This document shows, one piece after another, positions 16,591 through 25,374 of a stretch of 64,000 bases of DNA (its first letter is position 1; the number at the start of each line of letters is the position of its first letter). Position numbers and translations under genes: made by a program. The DNA is taken from the NCBI GenBank assembly GCA_030603445.1, contig JAUVXU010000005.1, forward strand, positions 1 through 64,000. The letters are read 5' to 3'. This DNA is from Methanomicrobia archaeon. GTDB lineage: Archaea > Methanobacteriota_B > Thermococci > Methanofastidiosales > NM3. The notes under the pieces are model-generated. The model saw only the letters and a list, made by a program, of their open reading frames with translations. It made no database searches and had not been told where the DNA came from.

Positions 16591-17385
16591 TGCATCTTTT
16601 CTGTCGAAAAGAAATGAACGCACCAGATTTAGCTTGGATAATTTACCCCTGGAGAGGAAAGTTATAATTTCCTCTTTCCCTAAAACCTTGTCACGTATTG
16701 TTTTTTCATCAAGGCCGCCATCATGCATCTCCAAGACTGTTTTTCCAAGTTCCATCAGATTATCGATCTTTTGTTTTAGAACTTCCTTTGGTTCATGAAA
16801 CGGTCCTCCATGACCGGGGAATATGATATCTATCTTAAAATGCGATATTTTTTTTAACGATGCAATAGCCTTCCATATATTTACTTCATCACTGACCCAT
16901 GTTGTAGTTCCGGCAAGAACGAGATCCCCTGAAAAAATATAACGCAATGAGGGAACGTAATAACATACATGGTCATCACAGTGCCCCGGAGTATGTACCA
17001 TCTCCAATGATAATTCCTCGCCTTCAAGTTTTCCTGGAAAAATAGATGAATGGAACGGGGGCACATTTCCTGTCATCATACGTAAAAAAAATGGGAGGGG
17101 CTCTATTGAAGCAGCCTTTCTTACGCCTTCTTCACTCCCATATATCTTTGAATTATATAGTTCCATTATCTTTGCATTATTCCCAATATGGTCATGGTGC
17201 GCATGAGTGAAACAAACAGCTTTTGGAGGGGATATAGATGAGCAAAGTTCTCTATTTCCTACAATGCCTGAATCTATAAGAAACCCATCTATCTGATAAC
17301 ATTTTGCACTGAAGAGCTTTTTTGATAACAATGTCTTGGTTGTACAAAAAGAAGTTACATTGTCATAATTTACAATAGTCAACAT
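16579..17385 (-). CDS. Metallo-beta-lactamase-fold hydrolase (glyoxalase II-like)
   Basis: A 268-residue MBL-fold protein with FTHAHHDHIGN (HxHxDH, about residues 59-67), HTPGHCDDHVCYY, FSGDLVLAG and FPGHGGPF, the full dinuclear metal site of the glyoxalase II/RNase Z-like superfamily. It ends with a helical domain (about 195-268). The substrate cannot be told from the sequence; such proteins hydrolyse thioesters, lactones or phosphodiesters. The likely promoter is TTTATAAATG-like sequence around 17408-17420 in the gap shared with the PEP carboxykinase gene. Confidence 0.8.
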   Translation of the reverse strand: MLTIVNYDNVTSFCTTKTLLSKKLFSAKCYQIDGFLIDSGIVGNRELCSSISPPKAVCFTHAHHDHIGNNAKIMELYNSKIYGSEEGVRKAASIEPLPFFLRMMTGNVPPFHSSIFPGKLEGEELSLEMVHTPGHCDDHVCYYVPSLRYIFSGDLVLAGTTTWVSDEVNIWKAIASLKKISHFKIDIIFPGHGGPFHEPKEVLKQKIDNLMELGKTVLEMHDGGLDEKTIRDKVLGKEEIITFLSRGKLSKLNLVRSFLFDRKDALGL

Positions 17386-17498
17386 AATTCCTAAATTAGG
17401 ACTATTTAGTTTATAAATGTTATTATATCAACCAATAAACTTTATAAAGGAGGATATGTCTTATCAGATTGCAATAAAGATTATACAATTCATTGATT

Positions 17499-19289
17499 AT
17501 GCAGATGGAGAGACAAAGTATGAGAAAAGTAATAAGAAATCCGGATGATGAATTTTTCAAAGAATACCTAAAACCATATTACGTACGTACAAAGGACGGA
17601 CAGTACCTAGTTTCATGTAATCAGGCAGGCAGGCGCCCAGACAGAGCTTTCTACATGATACCAGAGGGCTATAAGTTAGGATACGGCCAAAAACAATTTT
17701 CTAAAGATGTAGGCCAAGCCATTTACAAAATAGCAATGGACTATCTTGACACTGTGGATATTTTGGTACAAGACGCAATACAAGGGGAGGAACCATACAA
17801 AACGGGCATCCAAATAACAACTAGTATTGATTGCCCACACTCTGCATATATATCATGGATAGGAAAACACATGGTATACCATCACGATGACAAAACGAAA
17901 TTATCCTGCTTTAACTTCATAATACCTGAAGAACTGCCAGAAGAGTATGCATCTCGCATACGAGAAGTCTGGCCAGAATACGATGCGTCTGTCCCTCTAA
18001 CACTATACGACCTAACTGAGACGGATAAAGACATCAGAAAAGTGGTCTCCATACGCGTAGACTACTTTGGTGGCGCATATAAAAAACCGAATCTAACGCT
18101 TGTGTGGAACAGAGGCGAGGCAGATGGCCTGATATCTTATCATGGGGGATGCACTCAAAGCCGCGTTATAAAAGGGCTTAGCGGTACTGGAAAGACAACA
18201 CTCACCGTTGGACCCCAACTTGAACAAGACGATGCATTACTTGGAAAAATATATTATAATGGGGCAAAAAAAGCGGAAAAGATATCCCTTATAGGATTGG
18301 AGGCTGCAAGCTTTGCAAAATCAGAAGGCCTCTCTTCAAAGAGCCCAGAATGGTCGGGCCTTATGCGCGCCCATGAAACATGCGTTATTGCAATGAACAT
18401 AGACTGTGAAAACGTATATTATGATTACGAAATGGTTGGCAGGCACAAGATAAAGGTTCCCCGTGTAGAGGAAGGAAAGGAACCAGGTGCTTTGCTAACA
18501 AAGGAGTACACGCTATCTGGTACCCGAAATGGAAGATTTATCTTTGACTTCTCAGCTCTAAATCCAGAGTGGAACGAGAAAGAGAAGTGGCTAAAGTGCG
18601 AAGCTCTCGTATTCAAGCGCTTCAACACCATGGAACCGATATTTAGGGTAGTAGACCCCAGAATGGCAGTCGCGCTTGACAGTGCTTGTGAGTCTATAAT
18701 AACATCTGCAGTATCCGGCAAGAAAGCAGGAGCAAAAGTGCGCTCATACGCTGCAACAGACTTTATGGCACGAGAACAAACGCAACAAGCTCTTCTGAAA
18801 TGGAAGGTGTATGAAGATCTTGATATATCACTTAACGGGAACCTTGTTTTCTTCATTATGAACTCTGGTTATGTTGGCAGAAACGACATCAAGGGAAATA
18901 CCCGAAAAGATGCACAAGGCAATGAACTAGGTGAAAAAATAACAGTCGAGGATTCAAAAAGACTCCTTGAGCTTGTGGATAATAATAGCATTGAAGAATG
19001 GATCCGAACACCTATTTTCGGCCATCTGGTGCCAAATCCAGAAGAGCTTGATGAAAAGCATGGCATGAAAAACTTCTCAACAAGATTCAATCTGCTTAAT
19101 CATTACACCTCTGAAGAACTGCTTGCATTTGCCCGACAGGATATTGAAGAGCGCACAACATTCCTAAAAGCCACTTTTGGTGGACAGGAAAACGAAGAAA
19201 AGCTCAAGTCCGTCATAGAATACTGGAACAACATAGTACTTCCGGACAAACGAGAAGTAGAGAAGTTTTATAAGAAATACTATAAATAA
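17499..19289 (+). CDS. Divergent phosphoenolpyruvate carboxykinase (ATP-type)
   Basis: A protein of about 596 residues related to ATP-dependent PEP carboxykinase, which interconverts oxaloacetate and PEP in gluconeogenesis. The kinase-1 loop GLSGTGKTTLT is clear (about residues 226-236), as are FNTMEPIFRVVDPRMA and conserved arginine/lysine positions. It is about 60 residues longer than the usual 530-540. The region after the P-loop lacks the classical NIEGGCYAK motif, showing GLEAASFAKSEG instead, with an insertion around 300-350. So it is a distinct subfamily. The start is uncertain: ATG 17499, 17505 or 17520 (GGAG 9 nt upstream). A TATA box (CTTTATAAAG, about 17439) allows a short leader. 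A strong terminator hairpin follows. Confidence 0.8.
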   Translation: MQMERQSMRKVIRNPDDEFFKEYLKPYYVRTKDGQYLVSCNQAGRRPDRAFYMIPEGYKLGYGQKQFSKDVGQAIYKIAMDYLDTVDILVQDAIQGEEPYKTGIQITTSIDCPHSAYISWIGKHMVYHHDDKTKLSCFNFIIPEELPEEYASRIREVWPEYDASVPLTLYDLTETDKDIRKVVSIRVDYFGGAYKKPNLTLVWNRGEADGLISYHGGCTQSRVIKGLSGTGKTTLTVGPQLEQDDALLGKIYYNGAKKAEKISLIGLEAASFAKSEGLSSKSPEWSGLMRAHETCVIAMNIDCENVYYDYEMVGRHKIKVPRVEEGKEPGALLTKEYTLSGTRNGRFIFDFSALNPEWNEKEKWLKCEALVFKRFNTMEPIFRVVDPRMAVALDSACESIITSAVSGKKAGAKVRSYAATDFMAREQTQQALLKWKVYEDLDISLNGNLVFFIMNSGYVGRNDIKGNTRKDAQGNELGEKITVEDSKRLLELVDNNSIEEWIRTPIFGHLVPNPEELDEKHGMKNFSTRFNLLNHYTSEELLAFARQDIEERTTFLKATFGGQENEEKLKSVIEYWNNIVLPDKREVEKFYKKYYK

Positions 19290-19314
19290 GCCCATAAAAG
19301 GGCTTATTTTATTA
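19285..19314. terminator. Hairpin terminator between convergent genes
   Basis: A perfect 9-bp stem, AATAAGCCC (19285-19293) and GGGCTTATT (19300-19308), with a 6-nt loop, is followed by TTATTATT on the + strand. It begins within the last codons of the PEP carboxykinase gene and can work for both convergent transcripts. Confidence 0.75.
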
Positions 19315-19329
19315 TTAAAAAAAGAGATA

Positions 19330-20289
19330 TCATCCTCTTGCAACGAGCATGACTATGTAAATCCCATACATCACAAGAAGTATTATCCCTTTTGGTCTTT
19401 CGATTATATTCTTTTTTCCAAGGTATGTTAGACCTAATAACAGCATTGTAGCAATGACAACAAGACTTAGGTCTATTAACAATGTAGAGGGAATAAGCAA
19501 TGGATGCACTATACTTGTGCACCCTAACACCCAGAGGATATTAAAGATATTAGAACCGACAATATTTCCAATAGCAATATCTGAATTGTTGTTGTACACG
19601 GCAATAATTGACGTCGTCAACTCAGGGAGTGATGTGCCAAACGCAACTATAGTTGAACTTATTAGTATCTCTGAAATTGAAAAATGGCGCGCCAAACTTA
19701 CTGCATTATCCACTATTAACTCTCCCCCGATATACAATCCACTTATCCCAACGAGAATATATAACACAGCAGTATATCTGCTAGTGTAGCTCTCAAGTAT
19801 CGTCTCTTCTACAAACTCGTCTTGCGAACGTGCCAATACAAGAAAAAGGAACAAAAAAAAGACGCACAAAAGCAATACTCCGTCAAGACGGGAAATAAAG
19901 TTGTCTTGGGATGCCAAAATGATAGTATCGCTTGCCAAGATTAGCAGCAAGATGGATGAAAAAAGTGCATAGGGAATATCTCGTCTTTTTGCGTATATAT
20001 TAATCTCAAGAGGGATAATTAGTGCAGTGAGTCCTACAACAAGTAATATGTTGGCCATATTGCTCCCGATGATATTTCCTACTGCAATGTCTGTGGAACC
20101 CTTTAAGGCGGATGTAATATTCACAACGAACTCGGGAAGGGATGTGCCAAACGCAACTATTGTTAATCCTATTACAAAGAATGAAACACCATATCGGCGT
20201 GCAAGTGATGTAGCCCCCTTAACCAGCACATCCGCACCCTTAACCAACAGGATGAAACCTATTACCATCAACAATATCTCAAGATACAT
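19330..20289 (-). CDS. Calcium/sodium antiporter (CaCA family)
   Basis: A 319-residue membrane protein with ten helices in two inverted halves, each carrying an ion-binding alpha repeat: GTSLPEFVVN with GNIIGSNMANIL (first half) and GTSLPELTTS with GNIVGSNIFNIL (second half). These are the hallmark motifs of K+-independent Na+/Ca2+ exchangers such as YrbG and MJ0091. It exchanges Ca2+ or a related cation for Na+ or H+; the actual ion is inferred. A TATA-like stretch lies upstream of the ATG. It faces the PEP carboxykinase gene across a shared terminator. Confidence 0.9.
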   Translation of the reverse strand: MYLEILLMVIGFILLVKGADVLVKGATSLARRYGVSFFVIGLTIVAFGTSLPEFVVNITSALKGSTDIAVGNIIGSNMANILLVVGLTALIIPLEINIYAKRRDIPYALFSSILLLILASDTIILASQDNFISRLDGVLLLCVFFLFLFLVLARSQDEFVEETILESYTSRYTAVLYILVGISGLYIGGELIVDNAVSLARHFSISEILISSTIVAFGTSLPELTTSIIAVYNNNSDIAIGNIVGSNIFNILWVLGCTSIVHPLLIPSTLLIDLSLVVIATMLLLGLTYLGKKNIIERPKGIILLVMYGIYIVMLVARG

Positions 20290-20458
20290 TTTTTATACCT
20301 CTAAAATATGGGGCAAATACCTATAAAAAGTTTTCAACTTTTCGTGCAAATAGCTCCCTTTCGAAAATATGGAATATTTGATTAATAGAATTATCCACTA
20401 AATGCAGTTACACTTATTAACCAAACAATATTTAAACCTCCATGTTACAACACCTCTA

Positions 20459-21997
20459 ATGAGTAAAAGAAATATAACTTCCATAATAATCGATAAAATA
20501 TCTAATACGAACATTAGGCTTCCTCATTCATGGGGAATTATCGTAGTGCTCGGCTTATTGTTTTCATTTTTTTACGTAATTCGTCCTGTGTTCCATGGCC
20601 TGGTGATATCCCTCTATAGATCCCCACTTGTCATGCTTTTGCTCTTGACAATTATTTTTATGATCATTATACATTACGTGCTACTTTTTGCTACCAACAA
20701 GGCAAGGGATAGTGACACAAAAAAGTATATTCAATTGCAAAAGACAGGAAGAGTCATAACAATTTGTATTATGATCATAGTTATATGCATAATTCCATTA
20801 TACCTTTACAGCGGTTACTACATGGACCGTGCACTATATGAGAACACAGAATACATTCCAATTGATGATCTTCCAGAAACGGCTACCATAAGATTTCTTC
20901 CATTCTCTGTGGCGGAGCGTTACTCACTTGATGTTTTCGCAGATCCGCAATTCACTTTGGGTGATGGCGATCTGATTAAAGAAGGAGAACATCTTCTATG
21001 GAGATTCCCAATAATTCCAGAAGGTGCGCTACTATACTTTACTAAAAAACCCCAAGGAATAATATCCATAAATGCGGATACTAGCAGCAAAAAGACTGAA
21101 ACTATCCTAGTAGATATGGAAGTCGGAGAAGGTATCGGCATCACTGATAACATATCATGGAAAATTTACAAAAAAGACATGTTTTGTGACATAGCAGACA
21201 TCTACTATCAGGATGATCTAATAATTGTTTCAATCATAAAGTACAAATTCAAACTCATAGGAAGATATCCTTACTTTGGGGGCGTATACACCATCGACTA
21301 TGATGGGAACATTGAATTTTTCTCCCCCGAGGAAGCTGCAAATCAACCATGGGGGAAGAGGATATATCCTGAGTCCCTCGCACGAAAGCAGGTTGAAGTT
21401 GTAAACACGCGCAATGGGCTCCTAAATATGTGGATATACCACAAAGAGATGATAGAGATACAAGATGTGTATAGTGGAGGAAATAGGCAGCCATTTTTAC
21501 TTGACACAGACAGTGGTATGACATGGATGACTGCTGTGGAGCCGCGAGGGAGGAGCTTTGGCCTCTATGAAATATTTTTCCAGGATGCTGTAAATGGGAA
21601 AATATACACCTACAGCGTATCAGAGGATAATCTTACCGGCCCCCGTTATTCGGTTGACTATGTAAAAAAGACATTCCCTAACTTTGATTGGTTCTCGTTC
21701 CACATCTCCGAACCCAGGCCAATTATTCATGACGGGGAACTATACTGGCTTGTGTCCATTGTACCAAACGACTCCGCCGGTGTAACAAAACAATGTGTTG
21801 TCAATGCCAAAACGAGCGAGGTTACCTCTTTTGATGCCGATGAGGAAGTAATAGCCTTTTTTGAGGGCGAAGTTATCTTGCCACCTAGCGAGGATAATAC
21901 ATTAGAGTACATAAAACAAAAAATTCAGGCTTTAGAGAGCCTGCTTGATGAACTTAAGGCACTTCTTGTAAAATTCGAGGAGGAGAACCCGCAATAA
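20459..21997 (+). CDS. Large membrane-anchored extracytoplasmic protein, unknown
   Basis: A 512-residue protein if started at ATG 20459. That start lies about 27 nt after a TATA-like AATATTTAAACC (20427-20438), consistent with a leaderless mRNA, so an earlier in-frame ATG at 20402 is less likely. Three hydrophobic segments occupy residues 23-45, 55-80 and 99-120. A domain of about 360 residues follows, rich in aromatic and beta-strand patterns (repeated tracts such as DNISWKIYKKD, YFGGVYTIDYDGN, GELYWLVSIVP), and a C-terminal coiled coil (residues 478-510). I do not recognise the family. The topology suggests a sensor or envelope protein with an outside beta-rich domain. Confidence 0.6.
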   Translation: MSKRNITSIIIDKISNTNIRLPHSWGIIVVLGLLFSFFYVIRPVFHGLVISLYRSPLVMLLLLTIIFMIIIHYVLLFATNKARDSDTKKYIQLQKTGRVITICIMIIVICIIPLYLYSGYYMDRALYENTEYIPIDDLPETATIRFLPFSVAERYSLDVFADPQFTLGDGDLIKEGEHLLWRFPIIPEGALLYFTKKPQGIISINADTSSKKTETILVDMEVGEGIGITDNISWKIYKKDMFCDIADIYYQDDLIIVSIIKYKFKLIGRYPYFGGVYTIDYDGNIEFFSPEEAANQPWGKRIYPESLARKQVEVVNTRNGLLNMWIYHKEMIEIQDVYSGGNRQPFLLDTDSGMTWMTAVEPRGRSFGLYEIFFQDAVNGKIYTYSVSEDNLTGPRYSVDYVKKTFPNFDWFSFHISEPRPIIHDGELYWLVSIVPNDSAGVTKQCVVNAKTSEVTSFDADEEVIAFFEGEVILPPSEDNTLEYIKQKIQALESLLDELKALLVKFEEENPQ

Positions 21998-22000
21998 GGA

Positions 22001-22040
22001 TGACGAATGAGCTCATTCGTCACTCCTAATATATTTTTTT
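22001..22040. terminator. Palindromic hairpin terminator
   Basis: A perfect inverted repeat, TGACGAATGAG (22001-22011) joined to CTCATTCGTCA (22012-22022), begins 3 nt after the stop of the large membrane protein. It is followed by an AT stretch and a run of seven T (about 22033-22039). It reads as a strong terminator; being a gapless palindrome it could also bind a dimeric protein. Confidence 0.7.
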
Positions 22041-22296
22041 AAGCAAACTATATTTGGAAATTTATTGAATACAAAACTTGGAAAAGAATTACAACGATTG
22101 TATTGAATGAAAGTAATTGATTAACGTATGATAATAAAAATATACATAATAATTTTTAAAATCACTTAAATTAGATAACAAGTAGACATATATGTGCCCC
22201 TTCATTTCCTGTGGAATATTATTCTGTTATCAATTGCCGATAAATCGATAACAATTCAACAAACACTAAAACATATAATATGCCTGTGCAAATAAT
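22041..22296. other. AT-rich intergenic region, no gene seen
   Basis: About 255 bp between the terminator of the + strand gene and the 3' end of the minus-strand peptidase gene. It is very AT-rich with short A and T runs. I found no coding frame with a start site, no tRNA-like fold and no repeat. Confidence 0.5.
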
Positions 22297-22857
22297 CTAC
22301 CCAATATCCTTCAATGAAGTATATATAGAATTGAGCCTTTTGTAAAAACCTGTTGTATGCAACGAGCGCTGCAAGTAAAGGTCAGGATGATAATAATCCA
22401 AATGATGGCAAAACTCATGAAGCAATGTGTTAAGCAGTGTCTTGAAGGCAACGCCTCTGCCTGTTGCTGTATAAGCATAAAGGGCTATTTTTTTCTTTTT
22501 GGGGTAATACCTGCCGTGTACAGATGCCATGATCCTCTTTTTGCCTGTAGAGGGATTAATAGATTTTCGTGAAGGGCGATTTTCCCTTACCTCCAAGACT
22601 GCAGAATCCGCCATTCCAAAAGATTTGCACAAAATATTTAGTAAATTTTGGCCAGAAAATGATATTAAGTCGTTAGATCGTGCATCAACAGCCTCACCAA
22701 AACATCTGACAGCATCTATTGTGGCGTCATCCGGGGCGTATATTACAGTGTAGCTATTTGATTTTTTATACGGGTCCCGAGAAGCAGGGCCCCTCTTTAT
22801 GCGCTTTAATGCAACTTTTCCACATTTATTATCCTTTTGTAAAAAAAACAGCTTCAC
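22297..22857 (-). CDS. Putative zinc metallopeptidase-like protein (HEFCHH motif)
   Basis: A 186-residue soluble, basic protein with the zinc signature LLHEFCHHLDYYH (HExxH plus a following histidine, about residues 140-152) near the C-terminus, as in SprT-like and other small gluzincin proteins. The N-terminal half shows no recognisable motif. A GTG start at 22857 follows GGGAT. The gene overlaps the end of the DUF89 gene upstream by 29 nt, so the two are co-transcribed and translationally linked. A protease function is inferred from the motif; the substrate is unknown. Confidence 0.6.
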   Translation of the reverse strand: MKLFFLQKDNKCGKVALKRIKRGPASRDPYKKSNSYTVIYAPDDATIDAVRCFGEAVDARSNDLISFSGQNLLNILCKSFGMADSAVLEVRENRPSRKSINPSTGKKRIMASVHGRYYPKKKKIALYAYTATGRGVAFKTLLNTLLHEFCHHLDYYHPDLYLQRSLHTTGFYKRLNSIYTSLKDIG

Positions 22858-23689
22858 CTATATCCCTACCTAGTTCCCGTGCAATTTCCGTACATTTTAT
22901 CATAAGTAAAAAGAATATATTCTTTTTGTCAGATAGCATCTCCCAGTTTGCCTGGCCTTTGCTAATGACAACATCGTATTGCTTCAAAAGCATGTCAAAC
23001 TCAGGTGATTGACGCGCGATGCCTGTGTTAGGCACACCAGTATCAATATTTAATATCCTTACCGAAGACAACTTCGTTATACCTGCCATCTCAACATCCT
23101 CATACATTGCATCGTTTATCCAAGGCCCGCCCTTTATAGCAAATGTTATAGGCCCGATGCCATACTCAGAAGTAATATGCTCTATCAAAAGCCTGTCAAA
23201 CACAACTTCGCCACAATTGTCTGCCAAGAATAGCAACGACTTTGCAGTGGCGAGTTGCTGTGCAAATAAACTTAGAGTATCTTTTGGGATATTCCATGTA
23301 TGCATTCTAGAAAGGGTCTCATCCAAATCAAAAGTATGCTCACAGCCAAAGTCTATGACATTTCCGGCTATGGAAAAGCGAATAGCCATCTCAAGAGGGG
23401 AATCGCTTTTTTCTATAAGAATTTTTGAGTTGTGATAATATTTTAGCGCGTTCTCATTGTATGTGCGCTTAATAGCCGCATATGGGTCATGGACCCCAAG
23501 CGTCTCGCGTATAACACGATGTACATCATTAGATATTTCTGGTGGAGTGACATCTAAACTAGCGCTGCCAAGTATGCCGCACACAGATTTTATGACCCTA
23601 TTTTGCATCTCCATATCTGCATGCGCTATGGTGCATACTTCTATTGCCTGATTAAGAAAACATCCAAAACAGCGCGGCGTTATCTTCAT
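22829..23689 (-). CDS. DUF89 damage-control phosphatase-like protein (copy 1)
   Basis: A 286-residue protein of the DUF89/ARMT1-like, metal-dependent phosphatase family (COG1578 in archaea). The N-terminus has the family CxxC (ITPRCFGCFLNQ). The core has LADNCGEVVFDRLLIE, the D-N-x-G-E metal motif, then FAIKGGPWINDAMYEDV and VISKGQANWEML. Family members hydrolyse damaged or misplaced phosphometabolites, and archaeal ones have no settled substrate. ATG 23689 is chosen because the family signature begins right after it; an in-frame ATG at 23728 is possible. A paralogue lies at 26606-27469 in the same metal-related neighbourhood. Confidence 0.82.
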   Translation of the reverse strand: MKITPRCFGCFLNQAIEVCTIAHADMEMQNRVIKSVCGILGSASLDVTPPEISNDVHRVIRETLGVHDPYAAIKRTYNENALKYYHNSKILIEKSDSPLEMAIRFSIAGNVIDFGCEHTFDLDETLSRMHTWNIPKDTLSLFAQQLATAKSLLFLADNCGEVVFDRLLIEHITSEYGIGPITFAIKGGPWINDAMYEDVEMAGITKLSSVRILNIDTGVPNTGIARQSPEFDMLLKQYDVVISKGQANWEMLSDKKNIFFLLMIKCTEIARELGRDIGEAVFFTKG

Positions 23690-23750
23690 GCTAGTGGATT
23701 TAAGAGAATTTGATAAAAACATTTCCATAAAAAAAAGGAAAGGAGAAAAT

Positions 23751-24536
23751 TCAATCTATGTTCTCCAAAATTTTATCAACTATATCTGCAACATGAGATT
23801 CCTCATAAGTCCCTATACTGCCTGTATCTGCCAGATGCGATATTTCCGGATCAAGAGGAATTATTCCAAGGAACGGGACATCGGCTCTTTCTGCTAGTTT
23901 GCTGCCATTACTTTTACCAAAAATCTCCAACTTCTTGCCACAGTCAGGACATATTGCATAAGCCATATTTTCGATAAGCCCAATTATTTTTACATTCATT
24001 GTTTTTGACATGCTAATTGCTTTCCTGACAATTTCAAATGCAAGCTGCTGTGGGGATGTTACAATAACTACCCCACTGAGCTTTATATTTTGCATTACAG
24101 TAAGTGGCGCATCACTTGTTCCTGGGGGCAAATCAATAATAAGATAATCCAATTCACCCCATTCTATATCGCTGATAAACTGCCTTATGGCATTTGATAT
24201 CATTGGCCCGCGCCATATGACAGCAGAACTGTTATCGCTTAGTACTAAACTAAGTGACATTATCTTTATTCCTTCCTTTGACAGCGGGGGTAAAATGCCC
24301 TCATCGCTTTTTCCTAGAATGCCATCAACACCATACATACGCGGAACACTTGGCCCTGTTATATCTGCATCAAGAATTCCCACCTTGTATCCTTTTTTTG
24401 CTAGTGAACTAGCAAGCAATGCTGTAACAAGCGATTTTCCGACGCCCCCCTTCCCGCTAGCAACAGCGATCTTATACTTTATCTTTTCCATTTTCTTTTC
24501 AATAACCTTGTTTTGTTCTAGGAGTTTCTCGTTCAT
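23751..24536 (-). CDS. Mrp/NBP35-type Fe-S cluster carrier ATPase
   Basis: A 261-residue P-loop ATPase with the deviant Walker A GKGGVGKS (about residues 28-35), switch LDADITGPS, Walker B-like DYLIIDLPPGTSD and the C-terminal cluster-binding CPDCGK (CxxC). Mrp/ApbC proteins bind and transfer 4Fe-4S clusters to apoproteins. Length is typical. The start is ATG 24536, preceded by AAGGTAAT; a TTG just before it is possible. The promoter (TTTATAAATG, about 24582) lies next to a perfect 22-bp palindrome at 24595-24616, so control by the divergently encoded DtxR-like regulator is likely. DUF89 copy 1 lies 61 nt downstream. Confidence 0.9.
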   Translation of the reverse strand: MNEKLLEQNKVIEKKMEKIKYKIAVASGKGGVGKSLVTALLASSLAKKGYKVGILDADITGPSVPRMYGVDGILGKSDEGILPPLSKEGIKIMSLSLVLSDNSSAVIWRGPMISNAIRQFISDIEWGELDYLIIDLPPGTSDAPLTVMQNIKLSGVVIVTSPQQLAFEIVRKAISMSKTMNVKIIGLIENMAYAICPDCGKKLEIFGKSNGSKLAERADVPFLGIIPLDPEISHLADTGSIGTYEESHVADIVDKILENID

Positions 24537-24594
24537 CAATGTATTACCTTCTTTTTACATTTTTACCTTATATTATACAGAAACATTTATAAAT

Positions 24595-24616
24595 TTTATG
24601 AATATATATTCATAAA
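24595..24616. promoter_or_regulatory. 22-bp palindrome upstream of the Mrp gene (candidate operator)
   Basis: A gapless perfect palindrome whose core is TGAATATATATTCA (24599-24612), extended on both sides by TTTA/TAAA. The same 14-bp core recurs at 25357-25370 directly before the DUF134 gene. It borders the TATA box of the minus-strand Mrp gene. The DtxR-type regulator encoded at 24781 is the obvious candidate ligand (inference). Confidence 0.6.
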
Positions 24617-24780
24617 GGTGGGGTGTTCTCCAAAATCTACAATATATATCTGCTTGGCATGATAGTAACCCCTGTAGTAATATCATCCCACCTTCTCAGC
24701 TCTATTTTATGTAAATGTGGCACAATTAATAAATATTCCCCTGCCAATTAAGTAGTTAACAAATACAAAATGATGATAAT
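24617..24780. other. Divergent spacer between Mrp and DtxR genes
   Basis: About 165 bp. It holds an 8-bp inverted pair, AAGGTGGG (24615-24622) and CCCACCTT (24687-24694), 64 nt apart, and a TATA-like TTAATAAATA near 24726-24735 that would give the DtxR gene a leader of about 25 nt. No open reading frame was seen. Confidence 0.4.
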
Positions 24781-25260
24781 ATGCTAAATGAAAAACGCAA
24801 AGAAGTGTATAGCAGGAAATTAGAGGATTATTTAGAGGCTATTTTAGCTATCATTAATGAAAAAGGGTACGCTAGGACAAAGGATGTTTCCATTGCACTT
24901 AAAGTAACACCAGCTAGTGTTGCCGAGATGTTTGGAAAACTACATGAAGAAAAACTGGTTGTGTACAGGAAGTACGAAGGCGTTACCTTAACAGAAAAAG
25001 GCAGGGAAATTGCATCATCTGTACAAAACAGGCACACCATACTGCAAAAGTTTCTTGAAATAATAGAAGTGCCGCCAGACATTGCAAACAATGATGCATG
25101 CATAATGGAACATCACTTGCATCCAATCACAATTGAACAGTTAAATAAACTTATTGTATTTGTCGAAAGCGCCCCTGAAAGCCCAAAATGGTTGGAACAT
25201 TACAAGATATTTTGCAAGACAGGAAAACATGACTGCAAAAAGCACAGCAAAAAAGATTAA
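24781..25260 (+). CDS. DtxR/MntR-family metal-dependent transcriptional regulator
   Basis: A 159-residue regulator. Residues 10-70 form the winged helix (EDYLEAILAIINEKGYARTKDVSIALKVTPASVAEMFGKL), followed by the dimerisation and metal-binding part with GVTLTEKG, NRHTILQKFLEI and D-A-C-IMEHHLHP, which supplies the usual Cys/Glu/His ligands. There is no SH3-like third domain, so it is the short MntR-like form; a Cys/His/Lys-rich tail (CKTGKHDCKKHSKKD) is an extra possible metal site. It should repress targets when bound to Fe2+ or Mn2+. Neighbouring genes share a palindrome that fits a dimeric regulator. Confidence 0.88.
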   Translation: MLNEKRKEVYSRKLEDYLEAILAIINEKGYARTKDVSIALKVTPASVAEMFGKLHEEKLVVYRKYEGVTLTEKGREIASSVQNRHTILQKFLEIIEVPPDIANNDACIMEHHLHPITIEQLNKLIVFVESAPESPKWLEHYKIFCKTGKHDCKKHSKKD

Positions 25261-25340
25261 AACTACCAAAATAAACAATATAGCATAGAAACTTATTACT
25301 TTTTATTTTTCTGTAGATTCGTGCCTTTGTGGAAAACAAA

Positions 25341-25370
25341 ACCTTTTAAATAGTAATGAATATATATTCA
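25341..25370 (+). promoter_or_regulatory. Promoter of the DUF134-NifX operon with palindrome overlapping the start site
   Basis: A TATA-like CCTTTTAAATAG (about 25341-25352) lies about 27 nt before the ATG at 25375, implying a leaderless message. The palindrome TGAATATATATTCA (25357-25370) sits exactly between TATA box and start, where bound protein would block RNA polymerase. The core is identical to the one at 24599-24612. Confidence 0.6.
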
Positions 25371-25374
25371 GAAT

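Noticed and set aside
17456-17548. 30-codon frame with AGGAGG before its ATG, overlapping the PEP carboxykinase start in another frame
   Set aside because: A TATA box at about 17439 puts the expected transcription start near 17465, after this ATG, so the frame is probably not transcribed. The AGGAGG is likely chance beside the promoter.
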